The position numbers were made by a program, and so were the translations under genes. Shown piece by piece: positions 52,579 through 61,849 of a stretch of 64,000 bases of DNA. Positions within the stretch are counted from its first letter, which is position 1; each line of letters starts with the position of its first letter. The notes below the pieces were generated by a model. The model was given only the letters and a program-made list of their open reading frames with translations. It did no database searches and was not told where the DNA came from. The DNA is from Alphaproteobacteria bacterium. GTDB lineage: Bacteria; Pseudomonadota; Alphaproteobacteria; UBA6615. The stretch is from positions 1-64,000 of the forward strand of contig JAJFJA010000005.1 of the NCBI GenBank assembly GCA_021774445.1. The letters run 5' to 3'.

Positions 52579-54789
52579 ATGGTTGCCAAATCTACGCAAG
52601 CCGCATTGAGGGGAATCCTGCCCGTGCATATCGATCATCTGCAACCGGAAAACCGCGAGAGTTTTGAAACAGCCGGCGGCGTGACCGTGCTGCGTGCGAC
52701 TTATGCAACCGACTATCAGATATCTGTGCTGCCGCTGATCGAAGGGCTGGATAGCCGTCGCGGCGCCGTGCTGTCGTCGAATTTCGAGTTCCCGAACCGC
52801 TACACCAGGTGGGATTTCGGCTTTGTCGACCCGCCGTTGGAGATTACGGCGCGCGAACGGACGTTATGGGTTCGGGCGCTTAACGGCCGTGGCGAGGTGC
52901 TGGCGGCGGCAATCTCGGATTGGCTTGGATCGGCGCAAAACGACTTTTCGGTCGGATGGGAGGATGGCAGGCTGCGGGTCGACGTGCCGCAGCCGAAAGG
53001 CAGCTTTGCGGAGGAAGAGCGAACGAGACAGACGTCGATCTTCTCCGTCTTGCGGCTCATCGTGCGGCTATTCTACAGCGACGCGGATTGCCATCTGGGG
53101 CTGTATGGCGCATTCGCTTATGACTTGGCATTCCAACTCGAGGGTATTTCCCGTCGGATTACCAGGCCCGCCGACCAACGCGACCTGGTGCTCTATCTGC
53201 CGGACGAAATTCTGGTGGTGGATCACTTGAAGGAACATGCAAAGCTCTATCGCTACGACTTCGTCGTCGACGGGCGAACCACCGAGAAGATGCCGCGCGA
53301 GGGCGAAGACTCTATCCCCGGAACGCCAATCGAGCCGGCCGCTGTAGGCGACCATGGCCCAGGCGAGTATGCCGCGGCGGTTGAGCAGGCGCGCAAGGAG
53401 TTCCATCAGGGGAACATGTATGAATGCGTGCTGACGCAGACGTTCTTCCGAGAGTGCGGCCGTAAGCCCTCTGAGCTGTTCAATGCGTTGCGGCAGTCAA
53501 ACCCGGCCCCCTATGGTGCGCTGTTCAATCTTGGCGATGGCGAGTTCTTGGTCGCGGCGTCACCAGAGATGTTCGTGCGGGTGATCGGACGGCGCGTCGA
53601 AACCTGCCCGATTTCCGGTACGATCGCCCGCGGTCGGGATCCGGTCTCGGACGCCGACCAGATCCTGGCCTTGCTGAATTCGGCAAAAGACGCCGCCGAG
53701 CTGACCATGTGCACCGATGTCGACCGCAACGACAAATCCCGGGTCTGCGTGCCGGGCACCGTAAGCGTGATCGGCCGGCGCCAAGTGGAGATGTATTCCC
53801 GCCTGATTCATACGGTCGACCATGTCGAAGGATTGCTGCGGGAGGATATGGATGCCCTAGACGCCTTCCTCACCCATACCTGGGCGGTGACCGTCACCGG
53901 CGCCCCGAAGCGGCGGGCGATGCAGTTCATCGAGGCGCATGAGAAGAGTAGCCGCAGATGGTATGGCGGGGCGATCGGGTTTCTCGGTTTCAACGGCAAC
54001 CTCAACACCGGCCTGACTCTGCGCACATTGCGTTTGAAAGACGGTATCGCGGAAGCCCGCGTCGGCGCGACACTGCTCTACGATTCGGTGCCGGACGACG
54101 AGGACGAAGAGTGCCGGCTGAAGGTCTCGGCCCTGATGTCGGTGCTCGAGAGGCCCAAGACGGAGCCGGCTATTGTGGCCGCGTCCACAAGGATGCAGTC
54201 GGGGCACGGCAAGCAGGTGTTGTTTGTCGATCACGAGGATAGTTTCGTCCTGATGCTGGCCGACTATTTTCGGCAAACCGGCGCCACCGTGAAGACGCTG
54301 CGGCCGGACTTGGCTCGCCAGGCTCTGGCGACCGAGCGGCCCGACCTCGTGGTGCTGTCGCCGGGCCCCGGCCGGCCCCAGGATTTCGCCCTGTCGGACA
54401 CCATCGCGGCGGCGCTGGAGGCGAATGCGGCGGTGTTCGGCGTGTGTTTGGGGGTGCAGGGGATCGTTGAATATTTCGGCGGCCGGCTTAACGTTCTGCC
54501 AAGTCCCATGCATGGACGGGCGTCGTCCGTACAGCTCAGCGACGACCCGATCTTCGATGGGTTGCCCGAGCAGGTCGACCTCGCGCGTTACCACTCGCTT
54601 TACGCGGATGCCGATCGGGTGCCCGACGATCTGTCGATTGTCGGCCGCAGCGATGACGGAATCATCATGGCGGTGGCGCATAAGGAATTGGCGATCAAGG
54701 GTGTGCAATTCCATCCTGAGTCGATCCTGTCGACGAAAGATAATCATGGGCTGCAGATGATCGCCAACGTCATGCAGGCAATGACCTGA
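52579..54789 (+). CDS. trpE(G): Anthranilate synthase, fused TrpE-TrpG
   Basis: 736 aa. The chorismate-using TrpE part spans ~1-515 (P-I-S-G-T-I-A-R-G, D-V-D-R-N-D-K-S-R-V, and V-T-G-A-P-K-R-R-A) and the glutaminase TrpG part ~545-736 (Cys in G-V-C-L-G-V-Q-G, His and Glu in V-Q-F-H-P-E-S). The fused protein makes anthranilate from chorismate and glutamine, the first committed step to tryptophan. Such fusions under attenuation are characteristic of rhizobia and Azospirillum-like alphaproteobacteria. No other trp genes are adjacent, as usual for these lineages. Confidence 0.95.
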   Translation: MVAKSTQAALRGILPVHIDHLQPENRESFETAGGVTVLRATYATDYQISVLPLIEGLDSRRGAVLSSNFEFPNRYTRWDFGFVDPPLEITARERTLWVRALNGRGEVLAAAISDWLGSAQNDFSVGWEDGRLRVDVPQPKGSFAEEERTRQTSIFSVLRLIVRLFYSDADCHLGLYGAFAYDLAFQLEGISRRITRPADQRDLVLYLPDEILVVDHLKEHAKLYRYDFVVDGRTTEKMPREGEDSIPGTPIEPAAVGDHGPGEYAAAVEQARKEFHQGNMYECVLTQTFFRECGRKPSELFNALRQSNPAPYGALFNLGDGEFLVAASPEMFVRVIGRRVETCPISGTIARGRDPVSDADQILALLNSAKDAAELTMCTDVDRNDKSRVCVPGTVSVIGRRQVEMYSRLIHTVDHVEGLLREDMDALDAFLTHTWAVTVTGAPKRRAMQFIEAHEKSSRRWYGGAIGFLGFNGNLNTGLTLRTLRLKDGIAEARVGATLLYDSVPDDEDEECRLKVSALMSVLERPKTEPAIVAASTRMQSGHGKQVLFVDHEDSFVLMLADYFRQTGATVKTLRPDLARQALATERPDLVVLSPGPGRPQDFALSDTIAAALEANAAVFGVCLGVQGIVEYFGGRLNVLPSPMHGRASSVQLSDDPIFDGLPEQVDLARYHSLYADADRVPDDLSIVGRSDDGIIMAVAHKELAIKGVQFHPESILSTKDNHGLQMIANVMQAMT

Positions 54790-54914
54790 TCGTGAGTCAA
54801 CTGTAGCTACGTCGCCGCCAGAGACTGATCCGATCCAATTAACGGTGTTTGCGATTATCGCGCTGGCCGTAACCAATGTGACAATGCCAATTCTTGGCTG
54901 GGTCGGCCCTTAGC

Positions 54915-56303
54915 CTAGCGTCCGGCGTTGTTGATCAGCGCTGCGGCAACCAAGGCTCTGCGCTGGCCGGCAACGTCAGCCAGCAGCCGGCCGCTGTCCT
55001 TGACGGTGCGTCGCTGGCTGGCGAAATCCGTATGGACGACTCCGAAGCGAGCGCTGTAGCCCTCGGCCCATTCGAAATTATCCATCAGTGTCCAGACGAA
55101 ATAACCACGCAGCGGTATGCCGTCGTGAATGGCGCGGCGTGCCTGAGCGAAGTGGGCGCGAAGATAATCGGCGCGCTCGGTATCATGAACGGCACCGTCC
55201 GGCTCCGGCCGGTCCTCGAAGGCAGCGCCACTCTCAGACACATAAAGGGCGGGCGGTCGATAGCGGTCGTTGACATAGCTGAGGATGTCGTAGAGGCCGT
55301 GGGGAGAAACCTCCCAACCGAGGGCCGTGTATCGTCCGGGCGGGCTCACGCGGCTGATATTGACCGGCGGCAGGTCGGCGCCGTGCGCCATAACCGAGCG
55401 GCGGTAGAAATTGACACCCAGATAGTCTATGGGCGTGCAGATGCTGGCGAGGTCGTCAGCGGCGATATCAGGGGCGTCTGCGCCATAAAGGGCCAGCATG
55501 TCCGCGGGATAACTGCCCTTGAACAAGGGGTCGAGATACCAACGATTTTGGCAGCCGTCGAAACGACTTGCCGCGGCTAGGTCCTCCGGTTTGTCGCTGG
55601 CCGGCTCGACACAGTTGAGGTCGAGCACGATGCCGATCTGGGCGTCCGGGACATTGGCGCGGAGCACCGGGACCGCGGCACCATGGGACAGGAAAACATT
55701 GTGGGTCGCCGCCAGGCCGCCGCGTGCGCCTAGCTGTAGTCCGGGCGCGTCCTCGCCGGTGACGTGGCCCCACCAGGTGAATGTCCAGGGCTCGTTGAAA
55801 GTGGTCCAAAACTTGATGCGGTCGCCGAGAGCGCGGCTGACAATGTCGGCATAGTTCTGGAAATCCAGGACGATATCACGGCGCAGCCAACCGCCTTCGT
55901 CCTGCAGGGCTTGCGGCAAATCCCAATGATAGAGGGTGGCGTAAGGGGTTATTCCGGCCGCCAGCAGACCATCGACGACGCGGTCGTAGAAATCCAAACC
56001 TTGGCGGTTAGCCTGTCCGCGCCCGGTCGGCAGAATGCGGGGCCAGGCGATGGAGAAGCGATAGGCGTTGAGATTGAGCTGCCGCATCAGGGCAATATCG
56101 TCGCGCCAACTGTGGTAGTGGTCGCAGGCGACATCGCCGGTATCGCCATTGCGGATCTTGCCCGGGGTATGGCTAAAAGTGTCCCAGATACTGGGGCCAC
56201 GTCCACCCTCGGCCACAGCGCCTTCAATTTGGTAGGCGGCGGTCGCGGTGCCCCAGACGAAGTCACTCGGGAATGAGAGGTCGGCCGACTCGCTATTTGG
56301 CAT
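54915..56303 (-). CDS. GH1 family beta-glucosidase
   Basis: 462 aa, standard GH1 length. The N-terminal signature F-V-W-G-T-A-T-A-A-Y-Q-I-E-G-A is followed by the acid/base Glu in T-F-N-E-P-W (~residue 166) and the nucleophile Glu in V-S-E-S-G-A (usually I-T-E-N-G). No signal peptide: cytosolic. It hydrolyses beta-glycosides, perhaps ones taken up by an importer. It overlaps the upstream permease gene by 11 bases, so it is coupled to an amino-acid-type transporter. Confidence 0.9.
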   Translation of the reverse strand: MPNSESADLSFPSDFVWGTATAAYQIEGAVAEGGRGPSIWDTFSHTPGKIRNGDTGDVACDHYHSWRDDIALMRQLNLNAYRFSIAWPRILPTGRGQANRQGLDFYDRVVDGLLAAGITPYATLYHWDLPQALQDEGGWLRRDIVLDFQNYADIVSRALGDRIKFWTTFNEPWTFTWWGHVTGEDAPGLQLGARGGLAATHNVFLSHGAAVPVLRANVPDAQIGIVLDLNCVEPASDKPEDLAAASRFDGCQNRWYLDPLFKGSYPADMLALYGADAPDIAADDLASICTPIDYLGVNFYRRSVMAHGADLPPVNISRVSPPGRYTALGWEVSPHGLYDILSYVNDRYRPPALYVSESGAAFEDRPEPDGAVHDTERADYLRAHFAQARRAIHDGIPLRGYFVWTLMDNFEWAEGYSARFGVVHTDFASQRRTVKDSGRLLADVAGQRRALVAAALINNAGR

Positions 56304-57957
56304 CGGTGCGGCGCTCGATCCACTTCAGCCCGCTGGACGCCGCCAATGTCAGGACGACGTACAAGATGGCGGCGGTGTTGAACGGTGCGAAAGGCAGGAA
56401 GCTGGCCGCCTGAAACTCTCGCGTGCGCTGCGTAAGGTCCCGCACCGATAGGATCGACAACAGCGATGTGTCCTTCAACATCGCGATGAACTCGTTGCCC
56501 AGCGGTGGGATAACTATCTTCAATGCCTGCGGCAGGACGACCAGCCGTGCGGTGTTCCAGCGCGATAGGCCGATGCTGCGCGCGGCTTCGATTTGGCCTC
56601 GTGGTATCGCTTCGATCCCGGCACGGAAAATTTCCGCCATGAAAGCGGAATAGCCGATCGATATGGCGATCATACCGCGGATCATATTGGGCAAGTTGAT
56701 GGCGCCGGCGGTGGCGTCCTTGATGGCACCGGAAAGCGGCAGGCCAATATAGAGGATGATCACGAGCATGGGGATGCCGCGGACGACGTCGATAAAGAAC
56801 TCGGCGAAGACCGCCAACGGGTGAACACCGCTTTGCCAGGCACCGAAGAGGAGCACGATCAGCAGCGTTCCAAGGACCGTGGCCAGAATTGCCGGTGTCC
56901 GAAACCGATCAGGCAGGAAATCTACCTGCCAGACAATCGACAAGCCCGCCGGCGCGACCGTGCCCGGGATGAAGGCGCCGCTGACATTGTTTTCGGCAGC
57001 GACCAATTCTAAGGCGCGGTCGACGGATTCGGCGCTGCGGATGGAGGTTCGCTCGCTACCCCCGCCTGGGTAATCGCCAAACCTGATCTGATCGGTGAGG
57101 CGCTTGGGCGTGCCTTTGACAATGGCGACCCGCTGATCGACGTCCCCCACCAGAACATAACTTTCGTTCTCTCTGGTAAACAGGATCGCGCTGGCGACGC
57201 CAAGGATCAGCGCGATAATCGTATAGTTGCGCAAGGTCTGCCTACCGAGGGTCAGGCCAAGCATACCCGCAAGCATCAGCCCGAGGATCGCGGCGAAGAA
57301 ATAGGCGATGAACGTGGCCCGGATGGTGACAAACAACCCGGTGGCGAAGTCGAGGTGCGCGACCAGCAACAAGAAAGCGAACACCAGCCCATTGAGGAAA
57401 AGGACCAAAGTGGTGGCGATCCGGTCCGGCTGCCTTGCTGCCAGCAAGGGCGCCAAGACCAAGATCCCGGCCGCGGCGATGTAGACCGTGCTGGCCCAAC
57501 GCAATCCGGCATTAAGGGAGCCCTGGGCCAGTGCCGTGAGGACGAGCGGGCTCGATTCCTTGTCGATCAACGGCGATACCCGTTGGTCGACCATGTTAAC
57601 GACGACCGAGTTCCAGAAAGCGGTAAGGTCGATCTGGAAAGCCAGCAAGGCGAACCAAGCCAAGTGGAGGGCAAAAGCGGCCATGACGTATCGCCGCTGG
57701 CGCTCCGTCGTCAGCCGGCCCCAGCGCAGGAGATAGGCGACGCCAGCACCGAGGATCAAGATCGCCAGAATATTCAGGAAAGCGATAAATATGGCGCCGG
57801 CGTTGTCACCCACGCCGATTATGAAGCGCAAGGACCGCTGGTAGTTCTCAACGGTCACGAAGAGGTAGATGATGAACGGTGCGGCGGCCAAAAGGACCAG
57901 ATTGCTGGGCCTGATACGGAACGGCCAGCCCCGCCTGGCCTTGGTTTCTTCGGTCAT
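56293..57957 (-). CDS. HisM-type ABC permease with extra N-terminal helices and an inserted soluble lobe
   Basis: 554 aa, about twice the usual HisM/GlnP length. The N-terminal ~200 residues carry five extra hydrophobic segments. The HisM core starts at ~residue 210 (G-L-F-V-T-I-R-A-T) and resumes at ~360 (F-F-I-D-V-V-R-G-I-P-M-L-V) with the EAA loop E-A-A-R-S-I-G-L-S-R-W near residue 465. Between them lies a ~100-residue periplasmic insert with V-A-I-V-K-G-T-P and A-L-E-L-V-A, resembling lobe II of a binding protein. No ATPase gene is near, so the transporter uses one encoded elsewhere. Confidence 0.82.
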   Translation of the reverse strand: MTEETKARRGWPFRIRPSNLVLLAAAPFIIYLFVTVENYQRSLRFIIGVGDNAGAIFIAFLNILAILILGAGVAYLLRWGRLTTERQRRYVMAAFALHLAWFALLAFQIDLTAFWNSVVVNMVDQRVSPLIDKESSPLVLTALAQGSLNAGLRWASTVYIAAAGILVLAPLLAARQPDRIATTLVLFLNGLVFAFLLLVAHLDFATGLFVTIRATFIAYFFAAILGLMLAGMLGLTLGRQTLRNYTIIALILGVASAILFTRENESYVLVGDVDQRVAIVKGTPKRLTDQIRFGDYPGGGSERTSIRSAESVDRALELVAAENNVSGAFIPGTVAPAGLSIVWQVDFLPDRFRTPAILATVLGTLLIVLLFGAWQSGVHPLAVFAEFFIDVVRGIPMLVIILYIGLPLSGAIKDATAGAINLPNMIRGMIAISIGYSAFMAEIFRAGIEAIPRGQIEAARSIGLSRWNTARLVVLPQALKIVIPPLGNEFIAMLKDTSLLSILSVRDLTQRTREFQAASFLPFAPFNTAAILYVVLTLAASSGLKWIERRTDAK

Positions 57958-57973
57958 CCGCCGGCAAAAGAGA

Positions 57974-58006
57974 ATATGAGGCCCGGAGTCATTCCGAGCC
58001 TCATAT
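57974..58006 (-). terminator. Intercistronic hairpin after the amino-acid binding-protein gene
   Basis: ATATGAGGC and GCCTCATAT form a 9-bp outer stem, with CGGA/TCCG inside. On the minus strand TCTCTTTTG follows. It lies between the binding-protein stop (58014) and the permease start (57957). Confidence 0.6.
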
Positions 58007-58013
58007 CACGTAA

Positions 58014-58766
58014 TCAAAGGTTGCTGCCCCAGTATTTCGCGACGAGGGTATCGAGGGTTCCGTCGGCCTTGATCATGGAAAGGCCTTCGTTGAACGCCTC
58101 GACCAATGCGTCACCCTCCTGGAACACCAGCCCAAGGGGGTCGGAATTCAGGCCCTTGATGCCGACCAGCAGTTCGCCAGCGAACTCCTGCTCGTAAGAG
58201 GCCGCCGACGTGCCGTCAATGACCAGGCCATCAACATCGCCATTTTGCAGAGCCAACACCGCACCGGAGAAAGTGTCGAACAGCTGGACGTTGTCGCGAC
58301 CGACCAGTTCCTCGGCCAGCTGCGCATTCGTGGTGCCGATTTGCGAGGCAAGCTTGCGGCCCGGCTGCTTCAGGTCATCAATCGTCAGTCCCTCATCCTC
58401 GACGCGCAGCATGATCGCTTGGTTGACGATGAGATATGGATCGCTGAAATCGACGATCTTGTCGCGTTCCTCGGTGATCGAGACACCGGATACGACCATA
58501 TCGAACTCGCCCTGCACCAGAGCGGCAAATATGCCATCCCAAGCCGTGGTGACGAATTCGGGGACGCAGTTTATGCGTTCGCAAACGGCGTCAAGCAAAT
58601 CGACGTCGAAGCCGACGATTTTGCCGGATGCCTCGTCTACGGTCTCAAGCGGCGGATAAGTCGTGTCCGACCCGATCCGAAGGACTTTGCCCTCAAGATC
58701 CGCGGCCGCGGCAGGTGAAATGGCCATTACAGCAAGGAGCGCTGCACCTAGGACGTGCCTAAGCAT
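58014..58766 (-). CDS. Amino-acid-type ABC binding protein (family 3)
   Basis: 250 aa from ATG 58766, which has GGAGG 6 bases upstream. A Sec signal (L-L-A-V-M-A-I-S-P-A-A-A-A, cleavage near residue 21) is followed by L-R-I-G-S-D-T-T-Y-P-P-L-E and G-F-D-V-D-L, the family-3 signature, plus C-E-R (Cys pair) and D-G-L-V-I-D-G in lobe II. It binds an amino acid or opine-like ligand in the periplasm. It precedes the unusual permease in one operon. Confidence 0.87.
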   Translation of the reverse strand: MLRHVLGAALLAVMAISPAAAADLEGKVLRIGSDTTYPPLETVDEASGKIVGFDVDLLDAVCERINCVPEFVTTAWDGIFAALVQGEFDMVVSGVSITEERDKIVDFSDPYLIVNQAIMLRVEDEGLTIDDLKQPGRKLASQIGTTNAQLAEELVGRDNVQLFDTFSGAVLALQNGDVDGLVIDGTSAASYEQEFAGELLVGIKGLNSDPLGLVFQEGDALVEAFNEGLSMIKADGTLDTLVAKYWGSNL

Positions 58767-58948
58767 TATGAACCTCCCATTTTCTTTGTCACATTGACTA
58801 CCGGAACCTTGCCAAACCATGGGGAACCGCGCAAGTCCAACAGGTCAGCCGTAGGTGGCGCGAAAGAGGTTGAAACCGCGAGAGCCGGGCAATTCAGCGT
58901 CGATTTCGTGGCCATTGCAGCGCGATCGAGGCCGGGCCTCGATCCCCG

Positions 58949-59131
58949 TTACTTCTCCATTCGGCTCAATTGCTGAGATACATGCGCGACCTCTTGATGG
59001 AGCCGCTCAATCTCAAGCTGCAGACCCAACGCCAGTTGGTAAAGTCCTTCATTCAGGGCTTGCAAGTCCTGTGTCGACCCGGACTGTCGGGCGGCCTCGC
59101 TGAAGATTTCTTTGGCCTTGTAGATAGACAT
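58949..59131 (-). CDS. Small coiled-coil protein, 60 aa
   Basis: Begins M-S-I-Y-K-A-K-E-I-F with a strong GAGGGGAGC ribosome site. The C-terminal half is a heptad-rich helix (L-Q-L-E-I-E-R-L-H-Q-E-V). No signal peptide. No family recognised; it is probably a small oligomeric cytosolic protein. The gap on either side shows no further gene. Confidence 0.65.
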   Translation of the reverse strand: MSIYKAKEIFSEAARQSGSTQDLQALNEGLYQLALGLQLEIERLHQEVAHVSQQLSRMEK

Positions 59132-59376
59132 AGCTGCTCCCCTCGAAGTCCGCGCTGATCACGAAGGTATGCGGCAAACTGGCGTATGTCTAGTGGCGGT
59201 AACCATCACGAGGTAGCGCCTGAACAAGTGAATTTGGCCCGATCAACGGCGCCACCGCGACCCACCGCAATCTTTGAAGGCATAGATATCGACCGGCAGC
59301 GCTTCGCGACCTTGACAATGATGGTGTGAGCCATGAAAAACCGCTAACCGCCGCCGGCCCTGAGGAGTGCCCCAAC

Positions 59377-60138
59377 ATGTCGTTCGCCCGTTATCCCAGT
59401 TTGCAGGGGACCGTTGTCTTCGTCACCGGTGGTGCCTCCGGCATCGGCGAGCAAATCGTCCGCGCCTTTGTCGACCAAGGTTCGAAAGTGGGCTTTATCG
59501 ATATCGATGAGGAGCGCGGTTCAACGTTGGCGGCGGAGTTGGCGCAAGATGGGGCCACGGTCCACTTCGAAGCCTGCGATCTGCGCGATATCTCGGCGCT
59601 GAAGAGCGCCTTTGCCGCGCTAGAATCAGCGCTTGGCCCGGCGAAGGTGCTGACCAACAACGCGGCCCGCGATGATCGCCACCCGTGGACCGAGGTTACC
59701 GAGGAATATTACGACGAACGCATCGCCACCAATCTGCGGCACATGTTCTTCGCCATCCAAGCCGTCGCACCGGGGATGATCGACGCCGGCGGGGGCTCGA
59801 TCATCAATTTCGGCTCCAATTCCTGGTGGCAGGCGTCGGGCGGCATGCCGGTCTACACTTCGGCAAAGGCGGCCGTCCATGGCATGACGCGATCCTTTGC
59901 GCGAGACCTGGGCGAGCATCGCATTCGGGTCAATACCGTGGTGCCCGGCTGGGTAATGACGGAGCGGCAGAAGGAACTTTGGGCGACTCCCGAGGCCCTG
60001 GAACGTCACCGGGAAAGACAGTGCCTGCCCGACCTGATCGACCCAGTCTACCTGGCCCGCATGGTGCTGTTCCTGGCATCGGACGACGCGGCGATGTGTA
60101 CGGCCAACAATTACATGGTCGAAGCTGGTTCGATTTGA
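59377..60138 (+). CDS. Short-chain dehydrogenase/reductase
   Basis: 253 aa from ATG 59377 (GAGGAG 9 bases upstream; a GTG at 59326 is an alternative). Cofactor motif TGGASGIG at residues 17-24, N-N-A-A-R in place of the usual N-N-A-G, a Ser region and the YTSAK catalytic pair. Acidic residue after strand 2 (F-I-D-I-D) suggests NAD preference. W-W-Q-A-S-G-G-M-P before the Tyr is distinctive. No operon neighbour gives the substrate. Confidence 0.82.
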   Translation: MSFARYPSLQGTVVFVTGGASGIGEQIVRAFVDQGSKVGFIDIDEERGSTLAAELAQDGATVHFEACDLRDISALKSAFAALESALGPAKVLTNNAARDDRHPWTEVTEEYYDERIATNLRHMFFAIQAVAPGMIDAGGGSIINFGSNSWWQASGGMPVYTSAKAAVHGMTRSFARDLGEHRIRVNTVVPGWVMTERQKELWATPEALERHRERQCLPDLIDPVYLARMVLFLASDDAAMCTANNYMVEAGSI

Positions 60139-60454
60139 CCGGCTGAAGGTGACCCCGGCGGCCGGCAGCTAGCGGGGCCGCGCCGGTGCTGCCGAGGATG
60201 CCTGGGCTCCGGGCCCTGCTAGACCGGGGCCGAAAGCGAAGCCGTCGCAGAGGGAATAACCCGCGCATATTCGTCAACCGCAGCGCGGTACACTCGACGA
60301 TAATCCACTCGGCCATAGTATGTTCTGCATGAAGAAGCATGGTCCAACGGCCAGCTAATCAAGTGTCCCGCCGCCCTCCGCGGCGACATATGCGTAGATG
60401 GCACGCAGAAGCACCGTTCGGCCGGGTCGTTGTTTTGACGGAGATCAAGAGCGC
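60139..60454. other. 316-bp gap without a convincing gene
   Basis: The gap between the SDR and the MalG-type permease has no open frame with a ribosome site on either strand, no tRNA and no clear terminator T-run. It presumably holds the permease promoter. Confidence 0.5.
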
Positions 60455-61444
60455 ATGAAGGGTGCTACTGCGAGCACGACTGCCGCTGGCTGGCGCCGCG
60501 ATACCCGCCGACGTCGCACCGAGCGGCGCCTGCGAGGGCTGCTGATCCAGGGGTTCCTAGTGGCGATCTCCGTACCCCTGCTGATTCCCTATTCTTGGCT
60601 GGTGGCCCGCGCTTTCGGCCTGCGCGACATGCTCGATATCTGGTGGGTCACCGCTGTCTTGCTGGCGACGGTATTCGGCCTATGGATCTGGATCGTCTCG
60701 GCACCCGATGGGCGCGCGCGAATTGTCGGCGGCGTCGTTATTTGCGCCGCCGCCGGTGGCGCCTTGGCGTTCTCCGTTGGCGGGAACACTAACCTTGCAC
60801 AGTTCGATTTCCTCAGCCGGCCCCGAGAAAACCCCAGGGTCTGGCAAGCGTTCGGCAATTCCCTTTACTTGGCGTTGTCGCAAACGCTGATCGTCGTCAC
60901 CGTCGCAAGTCTTGCCGGCTACTATCTTTCACGGTTCAAATTTGCGCTGCGCAATACGATGATGCAGGCGCTTTTGGTGGTGCACGGCGTGCCGGTGATG
61001 ACGCTGATCGTGCCGCTGTTCCTAATGATGCATTGGGCCGGGTTGTTAGACCGCCTGATCGGCGCGATGCTGGTGCTGGTGGCGCTGGAACTGCCATTCG
61101 CCGTGTTCGTGATGAAGGGGTTTTTCGACACTCTTCCCTGGGACATTGAAATGGCGGCGATTATCGATGGCGCAACACGGCGACAAGCGTTCGTGCGGGT
61201 GATCCTGCCACAGGTTTCCAATGGTATGGTCGCGGTTAGCGTGTTCACTTTCGTGCGCGGGTGGGAGGAATTTGTGTTTGTTTCGGTGTTTATGGTTAGC
61301 AGCGCGAACTGGGTGATGAGCCTGTTCTTGTTTTTTCAGAACAACGCGCCGGCGGTGGCGCTGTTCTACATGCTGCCGCCGACGCTGGCCTTCATTCTCA
61401 CGCAGAAATACCTGCTGCGCATATCCGTCGGCGGAAGCGGATGA
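60455..61444 (+). CDS. Orphan carbohydrate-type ABC permease (MalG family)
   Basis: 329 aa from ATG 60455 with an Arg-rich cytosolic start (R-R-D-T-R-R-R-R-T-E-R-R). Seven or so hydrophobic segments; the EAA loop is M-A-A-I-I-D-G-A-T near residue 245 and the C-terminus ends K-Y-L-L-R-I-S. It is longer than MalG (~280) because of extra N-terminal segments between ~40 and 110. No binding protein, partner permease or ATPase gene is adjacent, so it is either an orphan subunit or a remnant of a larger operon. Confidence 0.8.
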   Translation: MKGATASTTAAGWRRDTRRRRTERRLRGLLIQGFLVAISVPLLIPYSWLVARAFGLRDMLDIWWVTAVLLATVFGLWIWIVSAPDGRARIVGGVVICAAAGGALAFSVGGNTNLAQFDFLSRPRENPRVWQAFGNSLYLALSQTLIVVTVASLAGYYLSRFKFALRNTMMQALLVVHGVPVMTLIVPLFLMMHWAGLLDRLIGAMLVLVALELPFAVFVMKGFFDTLPWDIEMAAIIDGATRRQAFVRVILPQVSNGMVAVSVFTFVRGWEEFVFVSVFMVSSANWVMSLFLFFQNNAPAVALFYMLPPTLAFILTQKYLLRISVGGSG

Positions 61445-61849
61445 TTTCGGCGATGAACCACCCAAATGATCGCAACAGCCTCCTGGGTCTCCGAAACGTC
61501 GTCTAATTCAGTTCGCGCAGAACCGAACGATACCCTTCGAGACCCAAATCCAACCGAAGTACCTGCTCAGGCATGCACTAACTGGTCTCGCTGTGCTCGC
61601 GGCCCGCAATCGCTGGGACCCAGAACATTGGTGTTGAGCCCTTAGTATTATAGGCGCACCACCGTTGCACCCAACCGCGCGGGAAAGCTATCCCTATGAG
61701 CGATGGGAAACTACTAACGTTTTCAATATTGTTACAACAGTCGGTGTACCGAGCGATGTTAGTAGGTAACTCGAAAATATGAGAGGTCGACAGGATTTTG
61801 GCGAATCCCGGATTGATAGTTTGGGATGGCGCGGTTTCCGGAAGCTAAA
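61445..61849. other. 405-bp AT-richer gap upstream of the NarL-type regulator
   Basis: No gene is apparent. It contains an inverted repeat TGGGTCTC (61484-61491) / GAGACCCA (61539-61546) and a near-palindrome TCGGT-GT-ACCGA (61741-61752) about 100 bp before the regulator start, a plausible NarL/LuxR-type binding site. It probably holds the regulator's promoter. Confidence 0.4.
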
